A stretch of DNA of 64,000 bases from NCBI GenBank assembly GCA_023213395.1, contig CM041465.1, positions 179,993,741 through 180,057,740 of the forward strand. The letters run 5' to 3'. Positions 22,362-33,681 of this stretch are shown here, piece by piece. Made by a program: the position numbers and the translations under genes. How positions within the stretch are numbered: position 1 is the stretch's first letter; every line of letters begins with the position of its first letter. The DNA comes from Cycas panzhihuaensis (lineage: Eukaryota; Cycadophyta). Under the pieces are notes generated by a model. The model ran no database searches and was not told where the DNA came from. It saw only the letters and a program-made list of their open reading frames with translations.

Positions 22362-22858
22362 AAATAAAGAGAAAAATATAATTGTGAAAGTAATGTATTA
22401 ATAGAACTCTAAACAATGTAAAGAATAAATAACATAAATAAACTAAGCACATAATAAAGAACACTAAGAGATTTTAATCTAAGAATAGACTTTTTATTAA
22501 TCTGAGCAATAGCTAAAGAATTACAGAGATAAAAATCTTAACTCTTCTCATCAACTCATTAAAAACTCATTCAACCTCCATATATGTATCGTTATAAAAA
22601 TATATACAGATATAACTTTATAAGATACTACCTTATAATTTTATAATATAATAGGCATAAATCCTAAGCTAGAAAAGACTCCCATAAGACACCTAATTTA
22701 TTTTTAGGGGTCTCGTCCCTGGACCCCTACTTAGGGCATCACTAGCCCCTAGACCCCCTAATTGAGGACCCTAAAATAGATCTCCAAACCCTATAAAGGG
22801 GCTTAGGTGTAATGCTTATATCCATGTAATACTTGAAAAGTGTTCAACATATCCAACA
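22362..22858 (-). repeat. Copia-B 5' LTR
   Basis: 497 bp; its outer end ATATCCAACA is followed by the target duplication TGTAG. Confidence 0.9.
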
Positions 22859-23027
22859 TGTAGTAACTGAGGGATTATTTTTTAATCTTAAGTAATAAAT
22901 TAAGCAAGTACTATCTAAGGGTTATTTAATGCCTACTAGTTTTATGTTGTTCTTATCTTTTTGCTCTAAATACTAGCATCAAATCTCATATCTATTACAT
23001 ATTAGTTAGCAACATAAAAGGAGATAT

Positions 23028-23600
23028 AATAATGTGTCTTACATTGACTCAGGTGCCACTAAACATATGATAGGTAGATTGGGCTAGTTCAAGCATATGT
23101 GGGAAGTTGTTGACTATATAGTCATTTTAGGTGATAAGAATGTTCTAACTATCAAAGGCATAGGAGAAGTCCCTATAATTACTCTTTATTATAGTGATTA
23201 CTATATGGAGAATGTATTATATGTGCTAGGCTTAAAAATGAATCTAATCTCTATTAGCCAAATTAAGGATAATGGAACGAGTGTTCTTTTTAAAGACAGG
23301 AAAGCCTTCATCAATGATTGAAAAGGAAAGACAATCATAGAAGGTATAAGGAATAATTATCTTTATAGGCTTGTAAGTAAGTATGTAAACAAAAAGTCTT
23401 GTTTGACTACTAACACAACTAATAAGATTCAAATATGGTATAAAAGATTGAGACATTTGCATTTCCATGGTTTTCATATAATAAATAATTTGAATATAAT
23501 GCATGATCTCCTATAATTTAAGGTAGAAAAGGAAATTTGTGAACCTTGCATATTTGGTAAGTAGCATAGGGAAATATTCCCAAAAGAAAAGGCTTGGAGA
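23028..23600 (+). pseudogene. Copia-C protease and pre-integrase (broken)
   Basis: Tyr-Ile-Asp-Ser-Gly-Ala-Thr-Lys-His-Met at 23040 onward is a canonical Copia protease active site, catalytic Asp at 23046-23048. A 74-codon open part (23097-23321) contains 'YYMENVLYVLGLKMNLISIS', the usual second half. The GAG-pre-integrase part reads 'IWYKRLRHLHFHG' near 23430, where His-Leu-Arg-His-Leu replaces the standard order, and Cys-Glu-Pro-Cys at about 23540. Confidence 0.85.
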
Positions 23601-24300
23601 GCAATAAAAGTAGTCTATTATGGTATATGTGGTCCTATGCCAACCACCTTGCTTGGAGGAACAAGATGTCATTTTACTTTCATTAATGATTTTTCAACAA
23701 AAGTATGGGTATATCCATTGAAAGAAAAATCTTAGATGCTCAATATATTCAAGAAATTCAAAGAAAAAGTAGAGAATAAAAGTACAAAGAATTAAAATAC
23801 TGAGATTAGACAATGGGGGAGAATATACATTGAAAGAATTTATCCAGTTTTGTAAGAATCATGACATAAAGAAATAGTTAACAATAACATATACTCCTCA
23901 TTAGAATGGAATAGTTAAGAGAATGAATAAAACATTGGTTGATACGGCTAAGTCAATTATGAAAGCTAAGAATCTTTCAAAAATATTTTAGGTAGAAGTA
24001 GTATGTATAGTTGCATACTTAACAAACAAGAGTATCACCAAATTTGTAAGGAATAAAACACCTGAAGAAGTATGGTTAGATCGTAAGATAATTATTAGCC
24101 ATCTTAGAATCTTTGAAAGTATTCCATATATGCATATTCCTAAGGAGAAACATCCAAAGTTTGATGATAAGAGTTCTAACTACATTCTTGTTAACTACAG
24201 TGATAAAAGTAAATCTTATAGGGTATACGAATTAGCATTAAAAAGGTGCATACCACTTAGGATATTATCTTCGAAGAAGTACAAGCTTTAGAATATATTT
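23600..24300 (+). pseudogene. Copia-C integrase (catalytically dead)
   Basis: The motif that carries the first Asp reads Tyr-Gly-Ile-Cys-Gly-Pro, so Asp is Gly. The second Asp is kept in Arg-Leu-Asp-Asn-Gly-Gly-Glu-Tyr (23809-23811). The third acidic position is Lys (23917-23919) in Gly-Ile-Val-Lys-Arg-Met-Asn, 36 codons further on as expected for D,D-35-E. The downstream part with 'KTPEEVWLDRKIIISHLRIF' is readable. Confidence 0.88.
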
Positions 24301-24499
24301 AGAAATAGGACACTCTAAATATTTGGCAAGACAAAGGAAAGCAAATCGAGGAATAGCCTAAAATAAGTTCCTCAAGATAACACTTTATCGAGCCTAAAAT
24401 AGAGTTAAAAATGAAGGAATTTAAGGAGGAGAAGTTTGAAAATGCTTAGGAAACTCAATCAAAACTTGAGGTTGCTCCACCTAAAATGTTTCCCAAATG

Positions 24500-25480
24500 A
24501 TATCTAAAAACTGTGGATAAAGCTCAATTACCTAAGATAGAAGGCAAACACAAATTAAAATTGAGACCAGATACAATTAATTTTTCTTTGATTATAGATG
24601 TATTAGATGTTCATGAACCCTCAAGTTTTGAAGAAGCTAACAGGAAACAAAAGCAGAAGGCAGCAATGGATACTAAAATCTATGTTGTTAAACAAAATAA
24701 AACTTGGGATTGGGCTCATTTACTAATAGGTAAATAGATAATTAAATATAAATAGGTCTATAAGACTAAATTCAAATCAGATGGTACAATTAATAAATAT
24801 AAGGCTAGATTAGTAGCTAAAGGATTCACTAGATAGAAGGTGTTGATTACTAGGAGACATTTGCTCTAGTGGAAAAGATGGTGATAATAAGACTGATGAT
24901 AGTAGTAGCTACTCAGTTCAAATAGTAATTACACCAGCTTGATGTTAAGAGTGTCTTCCTAAATGGAGATCTTGCAGAAGAGGTTTATATAGAGAATCCA
25001 TTTGGAAATATTACTAAAGGCAAAGAGCATTTAGTATGCCACTTGAAAAAGGACTTGTATAATATTAAATAAGCTCCAAGAGCCTAGTATTCTAAGATCA
25101 ATCCATGTTTCTTAGATACTGGGTTTGAGAGATCACTTGTAGATCCAAACCTATACATTAAAGTATAAGGAAATTTAGCCATATTTGTAGTGCTATGTGT
25201 AGATGATTTAGTGATCACAATGAATAATATCTCAAAGGTTGAAAAACTAAAGCATGATCTCAAAGAGATATTTAAAATGGTAGATCTTAGATTACTCCCT
25301 TATTTTTTAGGAGTGGAAACATGGAACAACCTTAAGAAAATCTTTATTTCACAAGATAAGTATACATAGCAAATTTTGAAGAAATTTAGAATGAAGGATT
25401 GTAAACCTATTCACACCCCCATAGAAATAGGTTTAAATTTAATAGTTATAAATGATGATGATGAACAAGTTGATGGCATA
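24500..25480 (+). pseudogene. Copia-C reverse transcriptase (broken)
   Basis: The N-terminal 74-codon piece (24513-24737) has 'SFEEANRKQKQKAAMDTKI' and 'VKQNKTWDWAHL'. The catalytic box reads Cys-Val-Asp-Asp at 25196-25207 (TGT for the usual TAT/TAC, a single transition). 'LRLLPYFLGVE'-like and 'FRMKDCKPIHTPIEIG' follow. TAG and TAA stops are frequent. Confidence 0.88.
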
Positions 25481-25499
25481 TTATTCAGGTAGCTAGTTA

Positions 25500-26145
25500 G
25501 TAGTTTAATTTACTTAACTATTATTAGGCTAGACATCTCTTTTGTAATTAAGTTGGTGTCAAGATTCATGGATAAACCAAAATAAGTCCATTAGAAAGAT
25601 ATAAAGAGTATCCTAAGATATTTGTAGGGAACACTACAATTTGGATTGGAGTTTAGCTAGAATAATAATTTTACGTTAATTGGATATTTAAATTTTGGTT
25701 GAGCTAGTTATGAATATAGTAGAAGATCCACTTCAAGTTATCACTTTAGTATGGGTTCTACTATTGCCAATTAGAGTAGTAAAAAATAGCCTAATGTTGT
25801 TTTATCATATATTAAGGCAGAGCATAAAGTTATTGTTGCAGCTACGTGTGAGGCCATCTAGTTAATGTAGGTGCTTGATGATTTAGGACTATATCAAGAA
25901 GAAGCAACTACTTTGTACTATGATAATCAAAGTACCTTGAAGATTACCATGAATCTGATATTTCATATATGTACTAAACATATTGAAATACATCATCATT
26001 TTATTAGGAAATAGATCCACAATGGAGAGGTCAAGATTCTATATTAACCAACATAGGAGCAAGTTGTTGATATTTTTATCAAATCTCTATCCAAATATAA
26101 GTTTGATAAATTCATATTGTGTGTTGGTGTTAAAATCAATGATAT
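25500..26145 (+). pseudogene. Copia-C RNase H (broken)
   Basis: Identified by 'YSRRSTSSYHFSMG', 'WSSKK', 'YYDNQSTLKITMN' and 'HICTKHIEIHHHFIRK' between about 25700 and 26020. It ends shortly before the purine tract at 26151-26161. Confidence 0.85.
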
Positions 26146-26161
26146 GAACATTAAAGGGGAA

Positions 26162-26550
26162 TGTTAGATTTATGTTCATATATAGATGAATCCATATAAA
26201 GACAAATGCGTGAGTCATCTAAGTGATGTGATGAGTCACAAGAGTTACTAAGTCTTAAATAGACTTGTAATTGTGTTATAGGAGTTATTAGGGTCCTCAA
26301 TGGGGATGTGAAAAGTGTCACTTAGTCACAGATTCTTATATGAATCGTTATTAATTCAAATATGTATATAAGGATGTATCATATGTGTAATGTATATGGA
26401 TTAGAAAGATCATTCTAAATGAATGAGATTTAGATTATAAGTAGACCAATTCTACCTGGTAATTCTCTCTTATCATTTTTATCAATTCATATGCTTTATT
26501 GATATTGTTTTGATGAGTTTTATAGTTCAAATTTTGATCCTTATCTTACA
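26162..26550 (+). repeat. Copia-C 3' LTR
   Basis: 389 bp, starts TGTTAGATTTATG after TTAAAGGGGAA and ends TTATCTTACA. Confidence 0.88.
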
Positions 26551-26872
26551 CCTTTTATAGTCTTTTCCCCTAACCATTTCCTAACTAACTTCTAATTAAC
26601 TCTGATCTAACTTCTAACTAACTCATTAATGATAGTTTATTAATAATAATAATAATTACACCTACTATCATAATTACAATTGTGGTCTCGGTTGTACTTC
26701 TAGTTATACTTGAACTATAATCAAATCTTTGGTCACATTTTTAATCATAGCTAAGCTACGATCAAAACTCTAGTCACACATTTGGTTATACTTGGGCTAC
26801 GATCAAAATTTTAGTCATACTTCTAATTGTACTCTGATTTGCTCTCTTAAGCTTGATTTTCCTCTACACACA
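26551..26872 (-). repeat. Element O 5' LTR, outer fragment
   Basis: Matches about 1165-1460, including the repeated ACTCTGATTTGCTCTCTTAAGCT-type end. Together with 8605-8739 it reconstitutes one O LTR except for about 140 bp that are present only in the other copy. Confidence 0.5.
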
Positions 26873-27690
26873 AAAATAAAGCATATAAGTAGCATAACAA
26901 TGTTGATAAAAAATCTCGAACAAATCTATTAACTGGGAAATTCTCCTATAAGAGGTAAATAATTCTATTCTATGAGAATAGTTAGAATAGATAAAGGGAG
27001 TAGATGTTAGACAAAAGACATTAGAAAAAGGTAAGATTCTTTCATTTATCTCAAGAGGTCTACTCTATTTTTAGAAATCTTTCCTAAGTTCAACAATTAG
27101 TATGGTTGTAAATAGACTTATATTGTTGGACTATTTATCGATCAAAATCTCATAGTTAACATGATTATTTATGGAAGCACTTGTGGTGTCAAAGAATTTT
27201 AAGGGCATTTGGATAGGATTTGTTGCATTCATAGGAGATGATTCTAAACATGCCACAACATTTGCCATTAATATCTTAAGTTATCTTAAATAAAAAATTG
27301 TAGTGGATAATATGAGCCATCACAAGAAGAATTCTAAGTTCATAAAAATTCATTAGTTTCCAATCAACTTAACATTAAAATTATGTGGAATTATAAAAGA
27401 GGTATAATATAATTGGATAGGGTTCTTATCTAAAAAAATCTTGTATAATTTAGAATTCATTCATATAATGACAACCTTTGCCACTTGATTTTAACTTATT
27501 ATAATTTTAGGCTTCTTGTATCAATAATATTTGCCTAGAACCATTGGAATAGGGCTTTACCCAATTGTAATACTAATTGAAAAAATATAGAAAAGAGACC
27601 AATGTTGTCTCTAAAAAAATAACCATTATGAATGCTCTAAAACAAACTTTTGGTTTTTCTTTTCACATAGTGGAGGTTAACCACTCAAAT
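26873..27690. other. AT-rich stretch with short readable patches
   Basis: The plus strand near 27185-27290 reads Phe-Lys-Gly-Ile-Trp-Ile-Gly-Phe-Val-Ala-Phe-Ile-Gly-Asp-Asp-Ser-Lys-His-Ala-Thr for about 30 codons. I cannot place it in a family. No complete gene. Confidence 0.25.
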
Positions 27691-27899
27691 GGTAAAGGGA
27701 GAAACATCATCAACATGAGCTAAGAGGAAGCATTATGCAATTAAAATTAAAGAGATGGCTAAAGGAAAGGAAGTCATCAAGCAAATAAAGGATGTGGAGG
27801 AAATTCTGCCTCTAACATATTAGGAACCTATTATCTTACGATAAGATAAGCAGAAAGTTATTCAACCATAAGTAGAGAATTATGAAGAAATTGTGATTG

Positions 27900-28680
27900 T
27901 TCACAGGCCAAAATTACTTTGGTTGGTTGTTTAAGAAGCTTCAACTTCAACATCTAAATCACCCAATATAGTTTAATAGTTTACACAACCTAAGGAGGAA
28001 TTAGAATATGTTTCTATCAATGATCATATCTTTAAAGAAGTATTAGATCCAATCTACTATGATAGCGACACATCTAATTGGAAGCGCTTTTTCTAGAAAA
28101 AGTAATTTAAATATTAACACAGGAATTAGAAAGCAAGATGAAGCCACCCCCTAATATTCCAATTGGCTTGATTGATTAACTACAAAATGAATTTGAATGT
28201 AAGCAAGGGAAAGTACAATTTTTCACTAAATGTATTAAGGAATGGGTTGACAATGTTTCCCTTACTTCACCCAAAGGGGCTTTATTCTAAGAAAAGATTC
28301 CACCTAATTTGCAAGATATCATAATAAAACTTGGTACTTGGATCTTATCTATCATAAAATGTTATGAGGAATTACGAGAAACTAATGTTAATATGTGAAA
28401 CTTCAAGAAAAACTAAAGTAGGAACAAGCTCACAAAGTGGAATTCCAATTACAATTAGAGTTCACATTGTAACAAAATTACCAAATAAAGAACTATCCAT
28501 ATCAATTACAACAGTTACAACAAGAGGATATGGATGAATCCAAGGAAGAATTATATCTTATGAAGGAAGAAACTCTTTATTTGATTAGAGAGATGGAATG
28601 TAAAGGAATGATGATTCCTCCAAGCTTTGGTAAGCTTGATTTGTAAGAGTTAAGGGATTATTAGGGTAGGTAAAATGAGT
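27900..28680 (+). pseudogene. Decayed uncharacterised frame with a coiled-coil tail
   Basis: Not assigned to a family. Two linked plus-strand frames read as protein with scattered TAA/TAG: first 'PKEELEYVSINDHIFKEVLD' (about 27988) through 'LGTWILSIIKCYEELRETNVN' (about 28390), then a Gln/Glu/Leu-rich segment with 'QEKLKQEQAHKVEFQLQLEF' and 'DESKEELYLMKEETLYLIRE' up to about 28650. The last part has heptad-like spacing, so a coiled coil is likely. Length without stops would be over 200 residues. It could be an accessory retroelement protein or a host pseudogene. Confidence 0.35.
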
Positions 28681-30868
28681 AACGTTAGCAATGTAGGATT
28701 ACTCCTCATGTTATTTATATGTAGTGATGTCAAAAAGAATTCGGGAGAGAGAATTTTTTATACTTTTTTATGAATGAGGGTATTTATCTCAATGATGGAG
28801 AGGGAAGATGTATACAGGAGATATAACCCTATAGTCTTGTATAGACTTTTAAGACTATTGCAATCACATGTTGCAACATATTGTAAGCAAATAGTTATTT
28901 TGAGCATTTAACTAGAAATAGAATGCAATAGTGATAAGACAAAAGAATAGTTGGTTAATAGTTAGAAATAGTTGCAACTATGAAGTATATGAGTGTAATT
29001 ATGTATGGAAAAGATGAATCTATATATGGAACTAAGTGTGTTTCCTGTGAGAAGGATTTACCATACTTTGAATGGAAAATCCTTCTCCCACAAATAAAAT
29101 GACTAATATTTTGAGGCCTTTCTTGTGCAACGTATTGTAAATCTTTTATTGCTAAATACATGTTATTTATTATTATACATTTTTTTATTGTTGGGGTGAG
29201 TGATCAAACAGAACATATTAATTAATGAGGATGTAATTTTTAGATTTATTACCCAACAAACATAAGATATATTAAGAGAACAAAGCTAGGTTTCAAGAAT
29301 GATCCTTAAAGCGTAAAGCTCGTGTAATAATGAAGGGAGTGGATCGTCTCTTATTCCAATCATCTTCATGGCTAGTGTGGCTCATGATAAGCATCAATTA
29401 TAACATTTTGCTTTGGTTGTTTATTCAAAATGAGCATTTGATGTTAATGCTAAGATGTTTAGGTATGTTTTGAACATTCTCATTTTGAATTTAATTCTAT
29501 AATATAAGCGATATACAATTAAAATAAATTTATCACCATTAATTTATGTCTTTCTAAGTGGATTAACATTTAAGGAACTTATCAAGTTAAGGACATTATT
29601 GTCTACATTCAACCATTCATCAAGGAAATGTTTACAATTTGAAATGAAACAAGAATGGATGATATATCTCACCTTATTTTTTATATAAGTATTATAGGTA
29701 CTATGAAAAGTATTATATGTTGGACAATTAGTAGCTTCTAAGGGCTTACTTCAGTAATGTTTATATTTAAACTTGCCTAATTTTAACATGATATTTCAAT
29801 TAAACTTACACGATCTTTACATAATATTTCAATTTATAAGTTGTGTATTATTAGATTTAAAATAGCACTATTGCATTAACTAAGTAGCTACTTTTCATTT
29901 TCAAAAGTATTTTCTTAAAAGAAAGTAAAAATGAAGGATTTGAATTATGTGAAAGTTATATAGTGAAAGTTACATTTGGCTCTTAATTTTGGTTAACACT
30001 TATAAAATGTAGGGTTATTGAGTTCATAAACCTGGTTAATAGGGTTCAAGAATTTAGTTCCAACGTGAACTGGGTGCATAAGTTCAATTTTGAGTTTGGT
30101 TAAACCCTATATCACATCCTTTATTATATGTTTCTAACCATTTTAAGACTATATCTAAGTCATTTACGGTCATTTCTAAGATATTTCTAGGTTGTTTATA
30201 ATTCTTTTTGGGTAGTTTTAGGTTTTGTTTTCTCTCTTTTTTAACATATATTTTGTTATTATTATACGTATATATACATAAAAATACTTTTATTTTTATT
30301 TACAAAAATATTCAATGTATCATTGTGTATGAATTTAATGATTGTTTTTAATGTTTATGATTTTTTTTAATTTCTTTTATTTATTTCTTTTAATTAAAAA
30401 AAAAAAAGTCAAACCTCAATTTGCAAATCTAATTTTCAAAGGGAGAAATTAAATTCTTCAAACCTCAAAACCTACAAACCCCCAAACCCAACAACCCTGG
30501 AAAAAAGAGTTTTTATTGCGTAGTCTACAACATAAATGTACTTGACTAATTGTCTTGAAGTTTTAGTTTACTTCCACTGCATAAAAAACACTTGATTTAC
30601 ATAAAGCATGATAAAATTACAGGAGGCTTTGTAAATTTATTAAAAGTTAACAAGTCATTCCCTTGATTTGAAAACATTAATAATCAGTGCTAGTAGATTG
30701 GATTCCACCTGACATTAATATTATAGTTATTAGTAATCTATGTTGTATAATGCACACAGGCATGCACATAATAAGTCTTAATATAAGAAAAATTATTTGT
30801 TGTAATTATTTAATAGTCAAAGCTAGATAACATTTATCATCACAAAAATCTATTCTATGATAAATTAC
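28681..30868. other. AT-rich region, no gene seen
   Basis: No recognisable protein on either strand. Contains an 11 bp stem inverted repeat at 29049-29087 and low-complexity A/T runs near 30240-30410. Confidence 0.4.
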
Positions 30869-31093
30869 TATTAGAAAACAAAACCTCGCAATAAGATATT
30901 GACAAACAAAACATAACACACCTCCACAGGATCAAACAAGACCCTTAAGGTACCTCAAATTGTATTAATAAAACATCCTTACAATAACATACAATATGAT
31001 ACACTATATTATGTATTTATAATATAAGTCATTATGGAAGAGTAGGACCCACTTGCATGTGGGACAAATCAAATGTGCATTAATATTCTAACA
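30869..31093 (-). repeat. TR-GAG 3' LTR
   Basis: 225 bp. On the plus strand it ends TTCTAACA and is followed by CTCCCCCTTAA (31094-31104), the complement of the polypurine tract. Confidence 0.92.
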
Positions 31094-31161
31094 CTCCCCC
31101 TTAATGCACATTTGGGTTATTTGTACTTACAACGCCTTGTCCTCGAAAATGTCTTGAAAAT

Positions 31162-31310
31162 GATATCTTCAACTTGATACTTGTCTTCAATCTTGTAGTG
31201 ATGTCTTTCACGCAAAATGATGTCTTCATCTTGATTTTCATCTTCAATTACAGATCGATGCCTTTGTAAGATGATATCCTTAGCTTGATTTCCATCTTCA
31301 ATTACAGAGG
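31162..31310 (-). repeat. Imperfect 54-57 bp tandem repeats at the end of the gag frame
   Basis: Three units start at 31162, 31219 and 31273 (GATATCTTC / GATGTCTTC / GATATCCTT). Read on the minus strand they encode repeats of Val-Ile-Glu-Asp-X-Asn-Gln-X-X-Asp-Ile-Ile-Leu, each 18-19 residues. The frame is one base off from the end of the gag frame at 31392. Confidence 0.8.
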
Positions 31311-31391
31311 ACGACGTTGATGTAGCTACTCTAGTAAGTGCAAATTCTGATTCTTTATTGTGCCTGGTCTAGTCTGATTTTGATGTAGATC

Positions 31392-32270
31392 CTATAAACA
31401 ACTATCTTCAATCACAACTTGTCTGTCATCGTTATTCTGTATAAACTCTTGAACAACATGTACAATAGTGATTTCTTCAATCTTTGGAGCAGAATCTTGA
31501 TCAACTAGCTTACTCTTTGAAATTGAATCAATGCTCAAAATAGGAATATCATTCAAACTTGAATCAATACTTAAAGTAGGAATATCATCAACATAAGACT
31601 CATCCTTTATAGAACCATCAGATTCATATTCAATCTCTCTTGAAATCATGGTGTCATCTATATAAACCTTTATCAACTCATCACTTTCAATGTCTTCATT
31701 AGTAGTTGTAGTCTCATCAATGCATTCAACTATCGCTTCCTTACATTCAATAGAAATTTCATCAGTACTCATACATTCTTCATCTTGACATGTCGTTTTA
31801 TCAGTGTTATTGATATTTTCTTCATTCAATATACCTGTACCATAACCATAACTAACCTTAACTGCTTTTTCAATCATTCATTGTGTTTTTTCAGGAGTTT
31901 GTTCAAATACTTCCCTTAGAAAATCCCAAGCTTCTTTAGCATTACTTGCATGTAGAATCATAGGAATGACAAAATGGTATTTAGAAGGAAGATCAACCTT
32001 ATTGAATGCAGCACGAATCATAATGAATGCCTTTCTATCTTTCTTCTTAAGTATTTCCTTTACTTCTTCATCCTTAGGGATATCATATTCATCAGTAATA
32101 ATCTTCCACAAACCTCTAGCTATGAATAGACATCTCATTTTAATTGTCTAAAAGAAGTAATCTTCACCATTGCATTTAGGTACTGGAAGAAATGAATCTT
32201 TCAAGTGATATTCATTTGTTTCAGGAACATACATAACCATATCATTCTCTTCCATGATTATAAATTCCAT
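31392..32270 (-). pseudogene. TR-GAG gag gene with two in-frame stops
   Basis: A single minus-strand frame from ATG at 32268-32270 to TAG at 31392, about 293 codons, broken only twice: TAG near 32150 in Asp-Tyr-Phe-Phe-stop-Thr-Ile-Lys-Met-Arg-Cys, where Trp is usual, and TGA at 31878-31880. The first half is a Copia gag of the UBN2/Retrotran_gag_2 type ('LWKIITDEYDIPKDEEVKEI', 'ASNAKEAWDFLREVFE'). The second half (161 codons) is very acidic, with repeated Ile-Leu/Thr-Ser-Ile-Asp-Ser motifs, and has no zinc knuckle. Codon content is less decayed than in neighbours. Confidence 0.85.
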
Positions 32271-33669
32271 CTCTAAACAATGTGTTCCTTTTTCAATCAA
32301 CAAACTCACCTAACATTAGTAACTTGCTTATTAATCATACTCACCAAATTCTCTCATATCTCATATCTTTCACATCATTCACTTTATCCTCACATCATTG
32401 CCTTTCACATATCACCAACCACTCATCTACAATCCAAACACTCACTTCACCAAATCAATGCTTTATAAATCTCACAATGATCATACATGTCATATGTCGC
32501 TACCAAAACACACATTTCACTTTATTGTCTAAAACGTACAACTCATTCCATTACACTATTTAATAATTTTGCTTCCTTGCAACTCAGGTATCTTCAACAA
32601 GAAACTCATCCTTCTTTACCCATTCAATTAACTAGAATACATCATCAAACATCCCTAATCTCATCCTCAAAACATGCCCAATAATTGCCCAATCTTGTCA
32701 TGTTAACCTCACATGCAACAAGCATCTCATCGCTTTATATCACTATCGTTCTTGCCCTCAAATTAACTTTGTTATGCCCATCAAGTCCCTTCACGTAAAT
32801 CACATTCCACGAGTACTTAATTGTCACATTCCATCCAACTCATTCATGCAAACACATGTACTATTGCTTCGTTATCATACTATGCCATTGTCACAATAGC
32901 TCTCTCATACAAACACATGTAAGAAAGCACTTAAACTATCATTAAACAATCACCATTATCCATCTCAAATCACTAATAGAGTGTCAAATATATTCACATC
33001 AATATGACTTAATATCATCTCATATTGCAACAATACTCTCCCAAGTATAACATATGTAAGAGATCCTCAAACAATCACCTCATTACCATTACCTCATTCA
33101 TGTCACCATATCAATATGAAACCCTTAAATTCCTAAAACTTATTTACGAAAAAGTATAGCTCAAAAATACATAAAATATAGATGGAAATGATGGCCTCAA
33201 ATACGATTCCAACTGTTTAGACAAAATTAAATTCGACATCTAGATAAAAGTTATGCTCCTTTTAAGAATTTTACAATTAGGGTTTCTAGTGTAATAGTAC
33301 CTTCCGATAAACCGATAATGACTTTTTATTCTGAACTCGATGAACCTTTAACCACTTCCATTAGAAATATAATTAAAAATGCACCGAATCAAAAAAAATT
33401 GAGGTCATTTGGATACCGTAGCCAAAGTTATGGCTCTTTGAAGTTGAGGTTGTAGATCCGTCCTAAAAATATGGCGTAAAAATAAGCAGTCGAAATTAAT
33501 TTTGCTACAATTTTCACATTTTCACCCCAAAATCTATAGCGACCACTCAAATTTTATAGAACAAGTTATTTCATCTCAATTTCACCATTACTTTTCGTAA
33601 ATTTCAACATTATGGCACCTCCTAAATCAACGCTCTAATACCAAACGAAAACACCTCTCTCAACCTCAA
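32271..33669 (-). other. Non-coding interior of the TR-GAG element
   Basis: About 1.4 kb between primer site and gag start, rich in CAT/CAC words on the plus strand. Short chance frames only. Confidence 0.5.
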
Positions 33670-33681
33670 GGCCTGATACCA
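33670..33681 (-). promoter_or_regulatory. TR-GAG primer binding site
   Basis: Minus-strand TGGTATCAGGCC directly inside the 5' LTR, close to the initiator-Met tRNA complement. Confidence 0.85.

Larger units (their letters stand above)
17773..22858 (-). mobile_element. Copia-B, complete but inactivated Copia element
   Basis: 5086 bp on the minus strand, LTRs at 17773-18262 and 22362-22858, flanked by a perfect 5 bp duplication TGTAG (17768-17772 and 22859-22863). Between them gag, protease, integrase, reverse transcriptase and RNase H follow in order from right to left. The LTRs belong to the same family as those of Copia-D (40557-44188) and the truncated LTR at 529-855. Confidence 0.93.
8740..26550 (+). 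mobile_element. Copia-C, old Copia element split by two later insertions
   Basis: The 5' LTR (8740-9133) and 3' LTR (26162-26550) match along their lengths. A primer-site-like motif follows the first and a purine tract precedes the second. Removing G1 (9390-16403) and Copia-B (17773-22858) leaves a Copia interior with protease, integrase, reverse transcriptase and RNase H in order on the plus strand. No clear gag is seen. The flanking 5 bp (CAACT and CCTTT) do not form a target duplication, and the host LTR lacks about 140 bp at the site, so the insertion site was later altered or the ends are rearranged. Confidence 0.8.

Noticed and set aside
860-26877. 5 bp target duplication for element O
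   Set aside because: Bases around 860-864 and 26873-26877 do not match, and the left LTR edge is uncertain; no duplication is claimed.
32280-32684. Overlapping plus-strand frames of 60-93 codons
   Set aside because: They lie in the non-coding interior of a minus-strand element and reflect CAT/CAC-rich sequence.
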